This document shows positions 28,040 through 35,819 of a stretch of 35,819 bases of DNA, one piece after another (within the stretch, counting starts at the first letter, position 1; each line of letters starts with the position of its first letter). Position numbers and translations under genes: made by a program. Source of the DNA: an uncultured Acidobacteriota bacterium. Its GTDB lineage: Bacteria > Acidobacteriota > Thermoanaerobaculia > Gp7-AA8. The stretch lies in contig CAMPKJ010000019.1 of assembly GCA_946887105.1 (NCBI GenBank), positions 1 through 35,819 on the forward strand. The letters run 5' to 3'. The notes below the pieces were generated by a model, which had not been told where the DNA came from, searched no databases, and was given only the letters and a program-made list of their open reading frames with translations.

Positions 28040-28123
28040 CAGTCGCAATTGCGCTGCCGGGATGCCGCAACCGGTAAGTCGCTTGTTTTCAGGTAGTTAT
28101 GGATTCGATTTGGTTTCGGCGTC

Positions 28124-28159
28124 TGTCCATTATCCGGACACGGTCCAGCAATTGGACCG
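28124..28159 (+). promoter_or_regulatory. Two tandem GTCC-N7-GGAC dyads
   Basis: TGTCC-N7-GGACA (28124-28140) and CGGTCC-N7-GGACCG (28141-28159) abut each other. Both have the same arm sequence and spacer length, and their centres (28132 and 28150) are 18 bases apart. They lie upstream of a TATACT box at 28184 that faces the broken kinase gene. The layout suggests two adjacent dimers of one regulator. Confidence 0.45.
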
Positions 28160-28160
28160 A

Positions 28161-28189
28161 TCGTGAGGGCTTCTGGCAGCACGTATACT
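28161..28189 (+). promoter_or_regulatory. Candidate promoter of the kinase pseudogene
   Basis: TATACT at 28184-28189 matches the -10 consensus at five of six positions. Seventeen bases upstream is only a weak -35 (TCGTGA), compatible with an activated promoter under the dyads just before it. The rest of the 28040-28281 intergenic stretch holds nothing else I recognise. Confidence 0.4.
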
Positions 28190-28281
28190 CCTCGTCAATC
28201 GCTCCAATCCGATCCAGTCAGGCCGGGAAGGTTCCGCGGAATGATGTTGTCCGTCAGCACGCGCGTTGCCGCGGCAGCGCC

Positions 28282-30720
28282 ATGAGCCCCGTGACCATCA
28301 ATCCCGGCACGCGGCTCGGGCCCTATGAAATCGTCTCGCGCAACGCGAAGCGAAGACCATCTCGCAGCTCAACCATCCGCACATCTGCACGCTTTACGAC
28401 GTCGGCGACGACTATCTGGTGATGGAACTGCTCGAAGGCGAGTCGCTCGCGACCGGCTCGAGCGCGGCCCGCTCGCGCTGGCGGACGTTCTCAAGTACGG
28501 CGCGCAGATCGGCGAGGCTCTCGACCGCGCACATCGCGGAGGCGTGGTCCATCGCGATCTCAAGCCGGGGAACATCACGATCACGCGCTCCGGCGCGAAG
28601 CTGCTCGACTTCGGTCTGGCGAAGGCGGCGGAGCTCGAGATCTTCGACGGCGCGACGGTGCAGAAACCTCTCACCCGTGAAGTGAAGGAACGATCCTCGG
28701 CACGTTCCAGTACATGGCGCCCGAGCAGCTCGAATCGTCGCAAGCGGATGCGCGCACCGACATCTTCGCGCTCGGCGCGACGCTGTACGAAATGGCCACC
28801 GGCCAGCGCGCCTTCGCAGGCAAGTCGAAAGCGTCGCTCATCGCGGCGATCGTCAAGGAGCAGCCGCGGCCGATCTCGGAGATCGTCCCGCTCACGCCGC
28901 CGGCGTTCGAGCACGTGGTTGCGAAGTGTCTGGCCAAAGATCCGGAGGATCGCTGGCAAAGCGCGCGCGACGTGGCCCAGGAGCTTCGCTGGATCGGCGA
29001 AGGAGGATCGCAGGGCGGCATGCCGGCGCCGCTCCTCGCTACTGGACGACGGACATCGCGGCTCGCGTGGAGCATCGCAACCATCACCGCGATCGTTGCG
29101 GTCGCGGCTGCGGCGATCGCATGGCGGATGGATCGGAGTAAACAGGCACCGCAGGTGATGCGGTTCTCCGCGCCGAACACGATCTCCAGCCGTCCCGCCG
29201 AAACGTACGGAGCAATCGCCATCTCGCCGGACGGGCGGGAGATCGTCTACGCGGCCGACACCGGTCCGTCGAGGATGTTGTTTCGAAGACCGATCGACCA
29301 GTTCGAGGCCACGCCGATCGCGGGATCCGACGGGGGAGTCCAGCCGTTTTTCTCGCCCGACGGCAAGTGGGTGGGCTTCTTCGCGCGACAGAAGCTGTGG
29401 AAAGTTCCGCTGCCGGGCGGCCGGCCGACGGAGATCGCGCGCGCCGCTCGCTCGCGCGGTGGTGAGTGGCTCGAAGACGACACGATCGTGTTCTGTCCGT
29501 ACTACTACGGTGGCATCGAGCGCGTGCCCTCCTCGGGAGGTGCGTGACGGTCGTGTCCAAAGTCGATCGCGCATCGGGCGAGCGCAGCCATCGCTGGCCC
29601 CATGCACTTCCCGGCGGCAAGGTCGTCCTCTACTCGATTGGCCTCGGATCATCGTGGGACAACGCCAGAGTGGTCGCGCAACGGCTGGACACCGGCGAGC
29701 GGAGGTCGTGCTGAACGGCGGGGCGGACGCGCGCTATGTGCCGGGCGGATATCTCGTCTACGTGCGCGGCACATCGCTGTACGCCGTGGCGTTCGATGCG
29801 GATGCGCTCGAGGTCCGCGGACAGCCGTTCGAAGTGACCTCCGGAGTCGCCAACCACAGCGCCGGCGGTGCGGAGTTCGCGTTCTCGCGAAACGGCACGC
29901 TCGTCTATTTTTCGCCCGGAGTCGGCGGTGATGAGGGCGGGCGGCTGGTGATGATGAACCGGCGCGGCGAGCGCGAGCCGGCTGCGCTCCCGGACGGTCA
30001 ATACGTTCATCCGATGTTCTCGCCCGACGGCACGTCGCTCGTCGCCGAAAACGACTTCAGCATCTTCACCATCGATCTCGTACGCGGGACGAGCACGCGT
30101 GTGGCCACGGGACCGCGCATGGGCTGGCCGGTGTGGTCGGCCGACGGCAAGCGGATTTTCTATGCGTCGCAACGCTCCGGACCGTGGCAGATCTGGTCGC
30201 GCGCCGCGGACGGGAGCGACGAGGAACGCCAGATGGCGAAGAGCGCAGACTACTCCGCGACGCCTCCCCGCGCGTCGCCCGACGGCAGCGAAGTGCTCGT
30301 GCACGCCGATCACTCCGACAGCAGGACCGATGTCGAGGTCCTGCAAACGAACGGGACGATGCGCCCGCTCGTGCGTTCGGATGCGGACGACCAACCCGGC
30401 ACCTACTCACCCGACGGGCGATGGATCGCCTACTGGTCGGACGAGTCGGGGCGGAACGAAGTCTACGTACGGCCGCGAAGCGGCTCCGGCCGCTGGCAGA
30501 TCTCGAATCACGGCGGCACCGAGCCCCGCTGGGTGGCGGACGATGAGATCGCATACCTCAACGGGACGAAGATCATGACCGTTCCGGTGAAGACGTCACC
30601 CGTATTCACCGCGGGCACGCCTCGCCTGCTGCTCGACGCAAACGCGTCCGACTTCGACCTCGCCCGCGACGGCCGGGTCCTGATCGTGGAAGCGCGCGTA
30701 CCAGCGCAGCCGGGCTTTCC
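28282..30720 (+). pseudogene. Broken Ser/Thr protein kinase-TolB/WD40 fusion gene
   Basis: The remains follow the usual acidobacterial kinase-propeller fusion. The start MSPVTINPGTRLGPYEIVS is normal, but at about 28340 roughly 45 codons (glycine loop and catalytic Lys) are missing. Single-base losses follow near 28454 (before LERGPL), 28684 (before EGTILGTFQYMAPEQ), 29543 (after VPSSGGA) and 29704 (before VVLNGGAD). Between them the C-lobe (VVHRDLKPGN, LLDFGLAKA), a membrane helix and the TolB repeats (SPDGREIVYA, FFSPDGKWVGFF, YSPDGRWIAYWSD) remain legible. The longest open pieces are about 28714-29547 and 29703-30720; the end is approximate. With no ATP-binding lobe, kinase activity is impossible. 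Confidence 0.85.
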
Positions 30721-30801
30721 AGTACCAGTCGGAAGGCGTGCAATCGACGCCTCGGCAGTCGTCAGGCCCCATGTCTGCCGAAGTCATCCAGTTGCCATCA
30801 T

Positions 30802-33615
30802 TCAATCGTCGAAGACGTGGACGAGCTTCTGGCCGGCCAGTGACGTTCGGAACGCGAACAGCGCGATGAGTACCATCAGCGCGAACTGCATGAGGAACGG
30901 CGTCGCGTACCACGCGGAGAGATCCGTCGTGGACGGGTAGAACGGCCAGAAGTGCAGGTAGAAAAACAGCGAGATCATTGCCAGCATCCCGTAGCGCCAC
31001 AGCACGCGAATGAGGATGGTCGGAAACAACAGGCCGATGGTATAGCCGAGCGGCGTCGCGTCGCTGAAGTTGAGATTGAGCAGGAGATAGAGCAGTAGCC
31101 AGCTCACGCCGAATGCGATCGCGTTGCGGCGCGTGATCATCGCGAAGAAGAGCACGATCGAGAACACGATTAGCGTGAACAGCATCGAGCCCGAGATCGC
31201 GCTCATCAGAAGCGGCAGATAGCCCTTCGCGCCGCGCAGTCCGAACTCGTACAGCAGGTTCGAGCCGACCACCGGCCCGCGGAACGGGTGGAGATGATTG
31301 GCCAGAATCGCGGCCATGCCGGCCGCACCGCCGATGAGAATGTCGCGGCCAACCAGCGGATCGCGCACGTCACCCGCGAGAAGGCGGCTCCACGAGATCA
31401 GCCCTTCGGGCCAGCGGCGGCGCACGAACGGCTCGAGCGCGAGATACATCAATCCGAGAAGCGCGGACCAGTAAAGCGCGGACGCCAGCGCTTCGACGAA
31501 CAGGAAGACCTCGTCCGTGGTAAAGACGTGATGCGCAGTGACGATCCAGTAGAGGAACCGCGTCGCGAAGATGAACAGGACCAGGCGGAACGCGCCGCGG
31601 CGGTCGCCGCGTCCGAGGCGGAGGTTCTTCCACGCCAGCAACGCGGCCAGCGCCATCGCGCCGAAGTACAAGACCAGAAGCGAGAGCGCAAACGGATTCG
31701 TTCCGTCTTCCAGGCGGGACGGATCGCGGGACGGGTCGCGCTCCGACTCCTGCCACGGAAAGATCACCTCGAACCAGACCGGTTTCCCGCGATACGACGA
31801 CGCCTCGATGCGCAGCGGCATCTCCGGCCGCTTTGGGTGCACGCCCATCCACGCCCGCCGCTCGTCGCTGTGATGCGGCGGCGTCCATTGCGGCGCGATG
31901 GGGTGAAAGAGGCGCATCGTCAATCCACCGCGATCGAAGAAGCGTGACCAATCCGTGGGTGGCGTCGCCACGACCGCGCGATCGACCTGCGGCGGCACGC
32001 CCTCGAACCGCAACAACCGCCCTTCCATGTCGAGCGCAAGCAGCGTCATCCCGGCCACGTCGTTCGGCGGATTCTCCGGCAGCACGCGCCAGTCGCCGTC
32101 TCGCACGAGCGGCACCGGACTGCTGCGATCCCAGAAGTACACCGCGGGCAGCGGCGCGCGGCGGAAGCGTTCCCAGCGATCGGGCTGCGGCAGGGCGTCG
32201 ACGTAATGCACGACGTCCGCGTCGAATCCGATCTCCGCTGCCCGATCCGCCGGCTGGGCCTCGTATCCCGCCTCGGCCGTAATGTCGGACGCGCGCGCCT
32301 GCAGCAACTCGAACGACAGCGGCATGCGCACATGGCGATGGAGCGAACGCTCCGACAGCAGCGCTACCGCGGCGAGCGCGGCGACGATCCATGCCACCAG
32401 CAGTGCCGCGTGCAGCGGCCGCAGCGTCCCGCGCTTGGCTGACGCGGCCACCATCTGCGGTGACGGTGTCTCGCCCGCCGCCAGCGCGGCCGCCAGCGGA
32501 TCGCCGCCCGGCAGGGCCGCCGCGACCTGCAGCGCCGATGCCGGACGTCGGTCCGGATCTTTCTCCAGACAACGCAGAATCACGCGCTCGACCAGCGGAT
32601 CGAGATCGGTGATCCATGAGGAGGGGCTGGTCGGCGCAGTATCGCCGAGGCGGTCGCGCACGATCTCCGCGAGCGATGTCGCGGCGAACGGACGATTGCC
32701 CGTGAATGCTTCATACAACACGAGACCGAGCGCGTACAGATCGCTGCGCGTGGTGAGCTCGCCGCCGCTCAATTGCTCCGGCGACATGTACACCGGCGTC
32801 CCGATCATCGCCTCACGCCCGCTCACGCCCTCGGCGAGTGCAGCCACGCCGAAGTCGGTGATGCGGACGTCGCCATGCTCGTCGATCATCACATTAGCCG
32901 GCTTCAGATCGCGATGCAGCACGCCCGCGGCGTGAATCGCGGCGAGCCCCGCGCACAATTGGCGCGCCGTCTCCAGCGCCTTGTCCAGTGGCAATCGTCC
33001 GATGCGCTTGAGCAGCGACCGCAGCTCCTCGCCGCGGACGTACTCCATTGACAGAAAGTGCATGGTGGCGTGCTCGCCGATGTCGTAAACGCGGCACACA
33101 TGGCGATGCGAGATCTGTCGCGCCACGCTCACTTCGCGATGGAAACGCGCCAGCGCCGCGCCGTTGCTGGACAGCGACTCGGCGAGGAACTTCAGCGCCA
33201 CCGGCTGCGCGAGCTTGAGGTCGTCGGCGCGATAGACCTCGCCCATGCCACCGCGTCCGAGAAGACCGACGATGCGATAGCGCCCGGCCACGACATCGCC
33301 GGGGATGAAGCGCGAGTGGTCGATGGCGTGCCGCGGCGTCGTCGTCAGCGACGGCGCCTCGTCCGGCCACACCGAGATGGCGTCGACCATGGCCGGCGTC
33401 TCGAGAAAATTCTCGGCCGCGCGTGCGAAGCGCAACATCGACTCCACCTCGGTCCGCAGCGCTGCATCGCCCGCACATTCTTCGTCGAGATAGCGTTGGA
33501 GCGCCACGCCCTCGAGTTCGAGCGCGCCGGCAAACAGCTCGTCGACGCGCCGCCAGCGATCGGTGCTAACGGCTTCCTCCCTCGGACAACTCCCGATACA
33601 GCCACGCTTTCGCAC
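30802..33615 (-). CDS. Membrane Ser/Thr protein kinase with polytopic C-terminal domain
   Basis: 937 residues from GTG 33615, which overlaps the sigma-factor gene by 50 bases; no later start keeps the conserved N-terminus (RWRRVDELFAGALEL, LRTEVESML). The Hanks-type kinase domain (about 113-370) has GRGGMGEVY, Lys142, the HRD loop with Asp236, DFG (254-256) and the SPEQ activation segment. All key residues are present. A membrane helix near 405-425 precedes an extracytoplasmic region of about 250 residues, then about eight further helices up to the C-terminus. It is coupled to the ECF sigma gene, a common pairing in this group. Confidence 0.88.
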   Translation of the reverse strand: MRKRGCIGSCPREEAVSTDRWRRVDELFAGALELEGVALQRYLDEECAGDAALRTEVESMLRFARAAENFLETPAMVDAISVWPDEAPSLTTTPRHAIDHSRFIPGDVVAGRYRIVGLLGRGGMGEVYRADDLKLAQPVALKFLAESLSSNGAALARFHREVSVARQISHRHVCRVYDIGEHATMHFLSMEYVRGEELRSLLKRIGRLPLDKALETARQLCAGLAAIHAAGVLHRDLKPANVMIDEHGDVRITDFGVAALAEGVSGREAMIGTPVYMSPEQLSGGELTTRSDLYALGLVLYEAFTGNRPFAATSLAEIVRDRLGDTAPTSPSSWITDLDPLVERVILRCLEKDPDRRPASALQVAAALPGGDPLAAALAAGETPSPQMVAASAKRGTLRPLHAALLVAWIVAALAAVALLSERSLHRHVRMPLSFELLQARASDITAEAGYEAQPADRAAEIGFDADVVHYVDALPQPDRWERFRRAPLPAVYFWDRSSPVPLVRDGDWRVLPENPPNDVAGMTLLALDMEGRLLRFEGVPPQVDRAVVATPPTDWSRFFDRGGLTMRLFHPIAPQWTPPHHSDERRAWMGVHPKRPEMPLRIEASSYRGKPVWFEVIFPWQESERDPSRDPSRLEDGTNPFALSLLVLYFGAMALAALLAWKNLRLGRGDRRGAFRLVLFIFATRFLYWIVTAHHVFTTDEVFLFVEALASALYWSALLGLMYLALEPFVRRRWPEGLISWSRLLAGDVRDPLVGRDILIGGAAGMAAILANHLHPFRGPVVGSNLLYEFGLRGAKGYLPLLMSAISGSMLFTLIVFSIVLFFAMITRRNAIAFGVSWLLLYLLLNLNFSDATPLGYTIGLLFPTILIRVLWRYGMLAMISLFFYLHFWPFYPSTTDLSAWYATPFLMQFALMVLIALFAFRTSLAGQKLVHVFDD

Positions 33616-34129
33616 GTGTCCATTCCCGGCGCACCGTCATGGCCGAGATGCCCTCGACTTCCGCCGTCTCCTCAATGCCCAGTCCCGCGAAGTAGCGCAG
33701 CTCGACGATGCGCGCCTTGCGTGGATCGACCGCTTCGAGCGCGCGCAACGCGTCATCGAGCGCGACGTGATCGACGGACGCCTCCCTGACGACCGTCGCC
33801 GCAGCTGCGTCGAGCGGAAGGTGCACTGCGCCGGCGCCACGCTTGTCGCGCAATTGCGCGCGCGCGTGATCGGTGAGGATGTGCCGCATCACCTGCGCGC
33901 AAACCCCATAGAAATGCGCGCGATCCTGCCACGACGGCGGGGCGCCGCCGCACAGCCGCAGGAACGCTTCGTTCACGAGCGCGGTCGGCTGCAGGGTGTG
34001 TCCCTGTTCCTCGCGGCGGAGCTGGCGCGCAGCGATGCGGCGCAGCTCGGCGTACACGAGCGGCGTCAGTTGCTCCAGCGCGTGGCGGTCGCCGCGGCCC
34101 CAATCGGCGAGAAGACGCGTGATTTCCAT
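33566..34129 (-). CDS. ECF-type RNA polymerase sigma factor
   Basis: 187 residues from ATG 34129. Region 2 has ALEQLTPLVYAELRRIA, QPTALVNEAFLRL and RAHFYGVCAQVMRHIL. Region 4 has RIVELRYFAGLGIEETAEVEGISAMTVRREWTRAKAWL, a clear helix-turn-helix. The pattern belongs to the sigma-70 group often paired with membrane Ser/Thr kinases in Acidobacteriota and Planctomycetes. There is no anti-sigma gene; the overlapping kinase may regulate it. It is divergent from the membrane-protein pair across the inverted repeat at 34143-34170. Confidence 0.92.
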   Translation of the reverse strand: MEITRLLADWGRGDRHALEQLTPLVYAELRRIAARQLRREEQGHTLQPTALVNEAFLRLCGGAPPSWQDRAHFYGVCAQVMRHILTDHARAQLRDKRGAGAVHLPLDAAAATVVREASVDHVALDDALRALEAVDPRKARIVELRYFAGLGIEETAEVEGISAMTVRREWTRAKAWLYRELSEGGSR

Positions 34130-34142
34130 CGAAGGTGAACAC

Positions 34143-34170
34143 TTTGACCGCGCTTCGTCGCTTGGTCAAA
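34143..34170. promoter_or_regulatory. Perfect TTTGACC/GGTCAAA inverted repeat between divergent genes
   Basis: Seven-base arms are separated by 14 bases, with half-site centres 21 bases apart (two helical turns). It fills the middle of the 54-base gap between the sigma-factor start and the membrane-protein start. Each arm also contains TTGACC, one base from the -35 consensus. Likely an operator shared by both transcription units. Confidence 0.5.
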
Positions 34171-34183
34171 TAGGAGGGCAACT

Positions 34184-34918
34184 ATGACCGCAACGAACAA
34201 CACCCGCCGCCGGCGTCTCATCTCCGTATTCTGCTTCCTGGCCCTCGGCCTGTTCTTTCTCACCGACCCGGTCACGCGCCTCAGCGTCCGCGGCGATCGC
34301 CCGGCATCGATCGTACAGATTGCGCTGACGGGCTTCGTCGCGCCGCTTCACGTCGCGCTGATGATCGGCGCCGTCCTCGGCATCACGCAACTGCTGCGAA
34401 GCCGCGCCGATCGCGTGGGTCTCATCGGCGCGACGCTCACGCTCATCGGCTGGGTGATCGGCAGCCGGATCATGGTCATCGGCCAGTTGCAGGCGCTGCT
34501 CGCGAACGGCGTCCCGGGCGTTCCCCCCGACTCGCTGCAGAAGATGTTTCAGCACGCGCCGCTGGTGTTCGTCAGCATCATCCCGGTCGGCCTGCTCTTT
34601 CCGATCGGTCTGATCGTCCTGGGCATCACGATGTTCGTGACGCGCCCGATCCATCGCGGGCTCGGATCGCTGCTGGCGATCGGCGGAGTGCTGTTTCCAA
34701 TCGGACGCGCGGCCGGACACGAGTGGGCCATCGTATCGGCCGATCTCGTGCTCGCCGCCACGTTCGCACTGATCGGCTGGCAGGTCCTCACGCGACCCGA
34801 AGTCTGGAGCGGGGAGGCAGCCGTTTTCCCGGACGCGCACCGGACGAGTCTCGGAACGGCGGCCAACCAGATCGCGGTCGCGCACTCATCGAACCGGACA
34901 GCGGAGGTGAAGTCGTGA
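34184..34918 (+). CDS. Polytopic membrane protein, unknown function
   Basis: 244 residues, with an excellent AGGAGGG ribosome site before ATG 34184. About six or seven helices are visible (LISVFCFLALGLFFL, VALMIGAVLGITQLL, LIGATLTLIGWVIG, LVFVSIIPVGLLFPIGLIVLG, GSLLAIGGVLFPIG, LVLAATFALIGWQVL). The C-terminal 45 residues are soluble. No catalytic or cofactor motif was recognised. It overlaps the next gene by GTGA, so the two products probably act together. Confidence 0.75.
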   Translation: MTATNNTRRRRLISVFCFLALGLFFLTDPVTRLSVRGDRPASIVQIALTGFVAPLHVALMIGAVLGITQLLRSRADRVGLIGATLTLIGWVIGSRIMVIGQLQALLANGVPGVPPDSLQKMFQHAPLVFVSIIPVGLLFPIGLIVLGITMFVTRPIHRGLGSLLAIGGVLFPIGRAAGHEWAIVSADLVLAATFALIGWQVLTRPEVWSGEAAVFPDAHRTSLGTAANQIAVAHSSNRTAEVKS

Positions 34919-35427
34919 CGATCGGGCGTGTCTTTACGTGGATCGCAGTCGTGATTTGGGCCATTTGGGTAGGCGGCCAGACGTATCACGCGATGATGGT
35001 GGTTCCCATCTGGAGCGTTGACCCGCCACGGACCATCGATCGATACACGGACGCGGGTGAGGGCGCGCAAACGTTGCCGTTCTTTGTGATCTTCACGACG
35101 GTATGGACATTCCTGAGCGCGACGATCGCGGCTTTTGCTACGCGCGCGCTGGCCTGGCGCGAGCGCAGGTGGATTGTCGCATTTGCTCTCGGGTCACTGA
35201 TCGTGTCAATCGCGCTCATCGCATGGATGGCTCCACTCATCTGGGGGCTCATCCTTCATCAGTATTCTTCGTCCGCACAAGCAGCGGCGCAGTTTCGTTT
35301 GTGGGAGGTGGCGAATCGCACGCGTCTGGTCGTCGAGTTTCTACTTCTACTTGTGGGGATGCGAGCGTTGATTGGCGTGCATGTCAACAGTCCAGTGGCT
35401 GTGAGGACGGCGTCCGTCACGGAGTAA
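34915..35427 (+). CDS. Four-helix membrane protein (DUF1772-like layout), unknown function
   Basis: 170 residues from GTG 34915, chosen because GGAGG (34902-34906) lies eight bases upstream and GTGA overlaps the previous stop. Helices are at about 6-25 (FTWIAVVIWAIWVGG), 50-75, 85-110 and 140-160. An early Gly-Gly-x-x-x-His and a four-helix layout recall DUF1772/anthrone-oxygenase-like membrane proteins, but the match is weak. It is co-translated with the preceding membrane protein. Confidence 0.7.
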   Translation: MTIGRVFTWIAVVIWAIWVGGQTYHAMMVVPIWSVDPPRTIDRYTDAGEGAQTLPFFVIFTTVWTFLSATIAAFATRALAWRERRWIVAFALGSLIVSIALIAWMAPLIWGLILHQYSSSAQAAAQFRLWEVANRTRLVVEFLLLLVGMRALIGVHVNSPVAVRTASVTE

Positions 35428-35483
35428 CGAGTTGTCGCACCGCGGCAGCCAACCTCGAAGCATCGACATTCACCGGTGAAAGG

Positions 35484-35733
35484 TCACTGGGTAGAACCTT
35501 CGAGACGTTCGACGCGCGCTTGCAGGTCGGCGACGGCGTCTTCGAGCGCGCATGCGGCGGTCCACGTGAGAGAACTTGATCATCGCCTGTGTTTCGGCAG
35601 AGTTCGGTTCGATCTCTCGTCGGGTTCTCGCGCAAGAACAGGACGGACTCGGCGACCAGTTGAATGTCCTTGCGCGTCCCTTCGGTCAGAACCTCATGGA
35701 ATCGAAGAGGCGTTTCAATTCGTCGTCGGTCAT
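35484..35733 (-). pseudogene. Decayed small coiled-coil protein gene
   Basis: The reading frame changes at least three times. Pieces in order are MTDDELKRLFDSMR (start ATG 35733), LTEGTRKDIQLVAESVLFLREN, ETQAMIKFSHVDRRMR and LEDAVADLQARVERLEGSTQ ending at TGA 35484. Together they resemble a complete small protein with a heptad C-terminus of a type I associate with acidobacterial genomes, but no single frame spans it. It accounts for most of the 342-base stretch between the last gene and the tRNA; I see nothing else in that stretch. Confidence 0.55.
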
Positions 35734-35769
35734 CGACGCAATTCTACTCCGAGGGACAGTCTGTGAGGT

Positions 35770-35819
35770 TGGTAGCGCATACGGGATTCGAACCCGTGTT
35801 ACCGCCGTGAGAGGGCGGC
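35770..35819 (-). tRNA. tRNA-Glu(CTC), 3' part, cut by the window edge
   Basis: Read on the minus strand: an anticodon stem CCGCC/GGCGG with loop CTCTCAC (anticodon CTC, 35811-35809), a short variable loop, a T-arm ACGGG-TTCGAAT-CCCGT, the 3' acceptor strand ATGCGCT, discriminator A and an encoded CCA. The D-arm and 5' acceptor lie beyond position 35819. CTC with a CTCTCAC loop is the usual tRNA-Glu reading of GAG. Confidence 0.9.

Noticed and set aside
30690..30801. Protein-like minus-strand reading (SADMGPDDCRGVDCTPSDWYW) just past the kinase stop
   Set aside because: Looks less random than most shadows but has no start, no ribosome site and no family I can name; left unannotated.

Overview
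The window is GC-rich, gene-dense bacterial DNA. It most resembles an Acidobacteriota chromosome, possibly Thermoanaerobaculia or a relative. That placement is inferred from gene style: Ser/Thr kinases fused to TolB-like propellers or polytopic membrane domains, an ECF sigma factor overlapping such a kinase, a propeller/Y_Y_Y diguanylate cyclase, and an M64-type peptidase with long C-terminal repeats. No marker gene in the window proves it. I saw no insertion sequence, prophage, CRISPR array or replication origin.

Layout. 1-3425: 3' part of a secreted M64-like metallopeptidase. 3541-5055: an unusual two-domain SDR protein. 5066-9163 (minus): a four-gene MacAB-like export operon (adaptor, ATPase, two permeases). 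It is divergent from an OmpR-type response regulator and histidine kinase (9254-10899), and a phased repeat lies in the shared promoter region. 11029-13914 (minus): a periplasmic-sensing diguanylate cyclase. 14009-15530: a small metallothionein-like zinc protein, a secreted RTX-repeat protein and a small membrane protein.

15525-24195 is the most interesting part. On the minus strand a TDT/SLAC1-type anion channel overlaps a hemerythrin. Reading the other way are a Crp/Fnr regulator, an FNR-like dyad (TGA-N6-TCA), the iron-centre repair protein Ric, a YwiC-like membrane protein, and a compact operon for a redox complex. That operon encodes a NarI/HdrE-like b-type membrane subunit with an extra C-terminal CxxC...CxxC domain, a cytoplasmic Mo-bisMGD oxidoreductase of the Nas/Nap type (Cys ligand in RLCM), a four-cluster ferredoxin subunit, a membrane-anchored Rieske protein and a two-helix small protein. 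I read it as a quinol-linked anaerobic reductase, most likely acting on nitrate or another N-oxide, together with its nitrosative-stress protection. It is neither NarGHI nor Nap, because NarJ, an Asp ligand and a Tat signal on the catalytic subunit are all missing.

24214-28039 (minus): a small secreted protein, then a large orphan sensor kinase preceded by a beta-barrel-like exported protein. 28282-30720: a kinase-TolB fusion gene broken by five lesions, with paired dyads in its upstream region. 30802-34129 (minus): an intact Ser/Thr kinase with a polytopic C-terminus, and its ECF sigma factor. 34184-35427: two overlapping membrane-protein genes, divergent from the sigma gene across a perfect inverted repeat. 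35484-35733: remains of a small coiled-coil protein gene. 35770-35819: the 3' part of tRNA-Glu(CTC), cut by the window edge.
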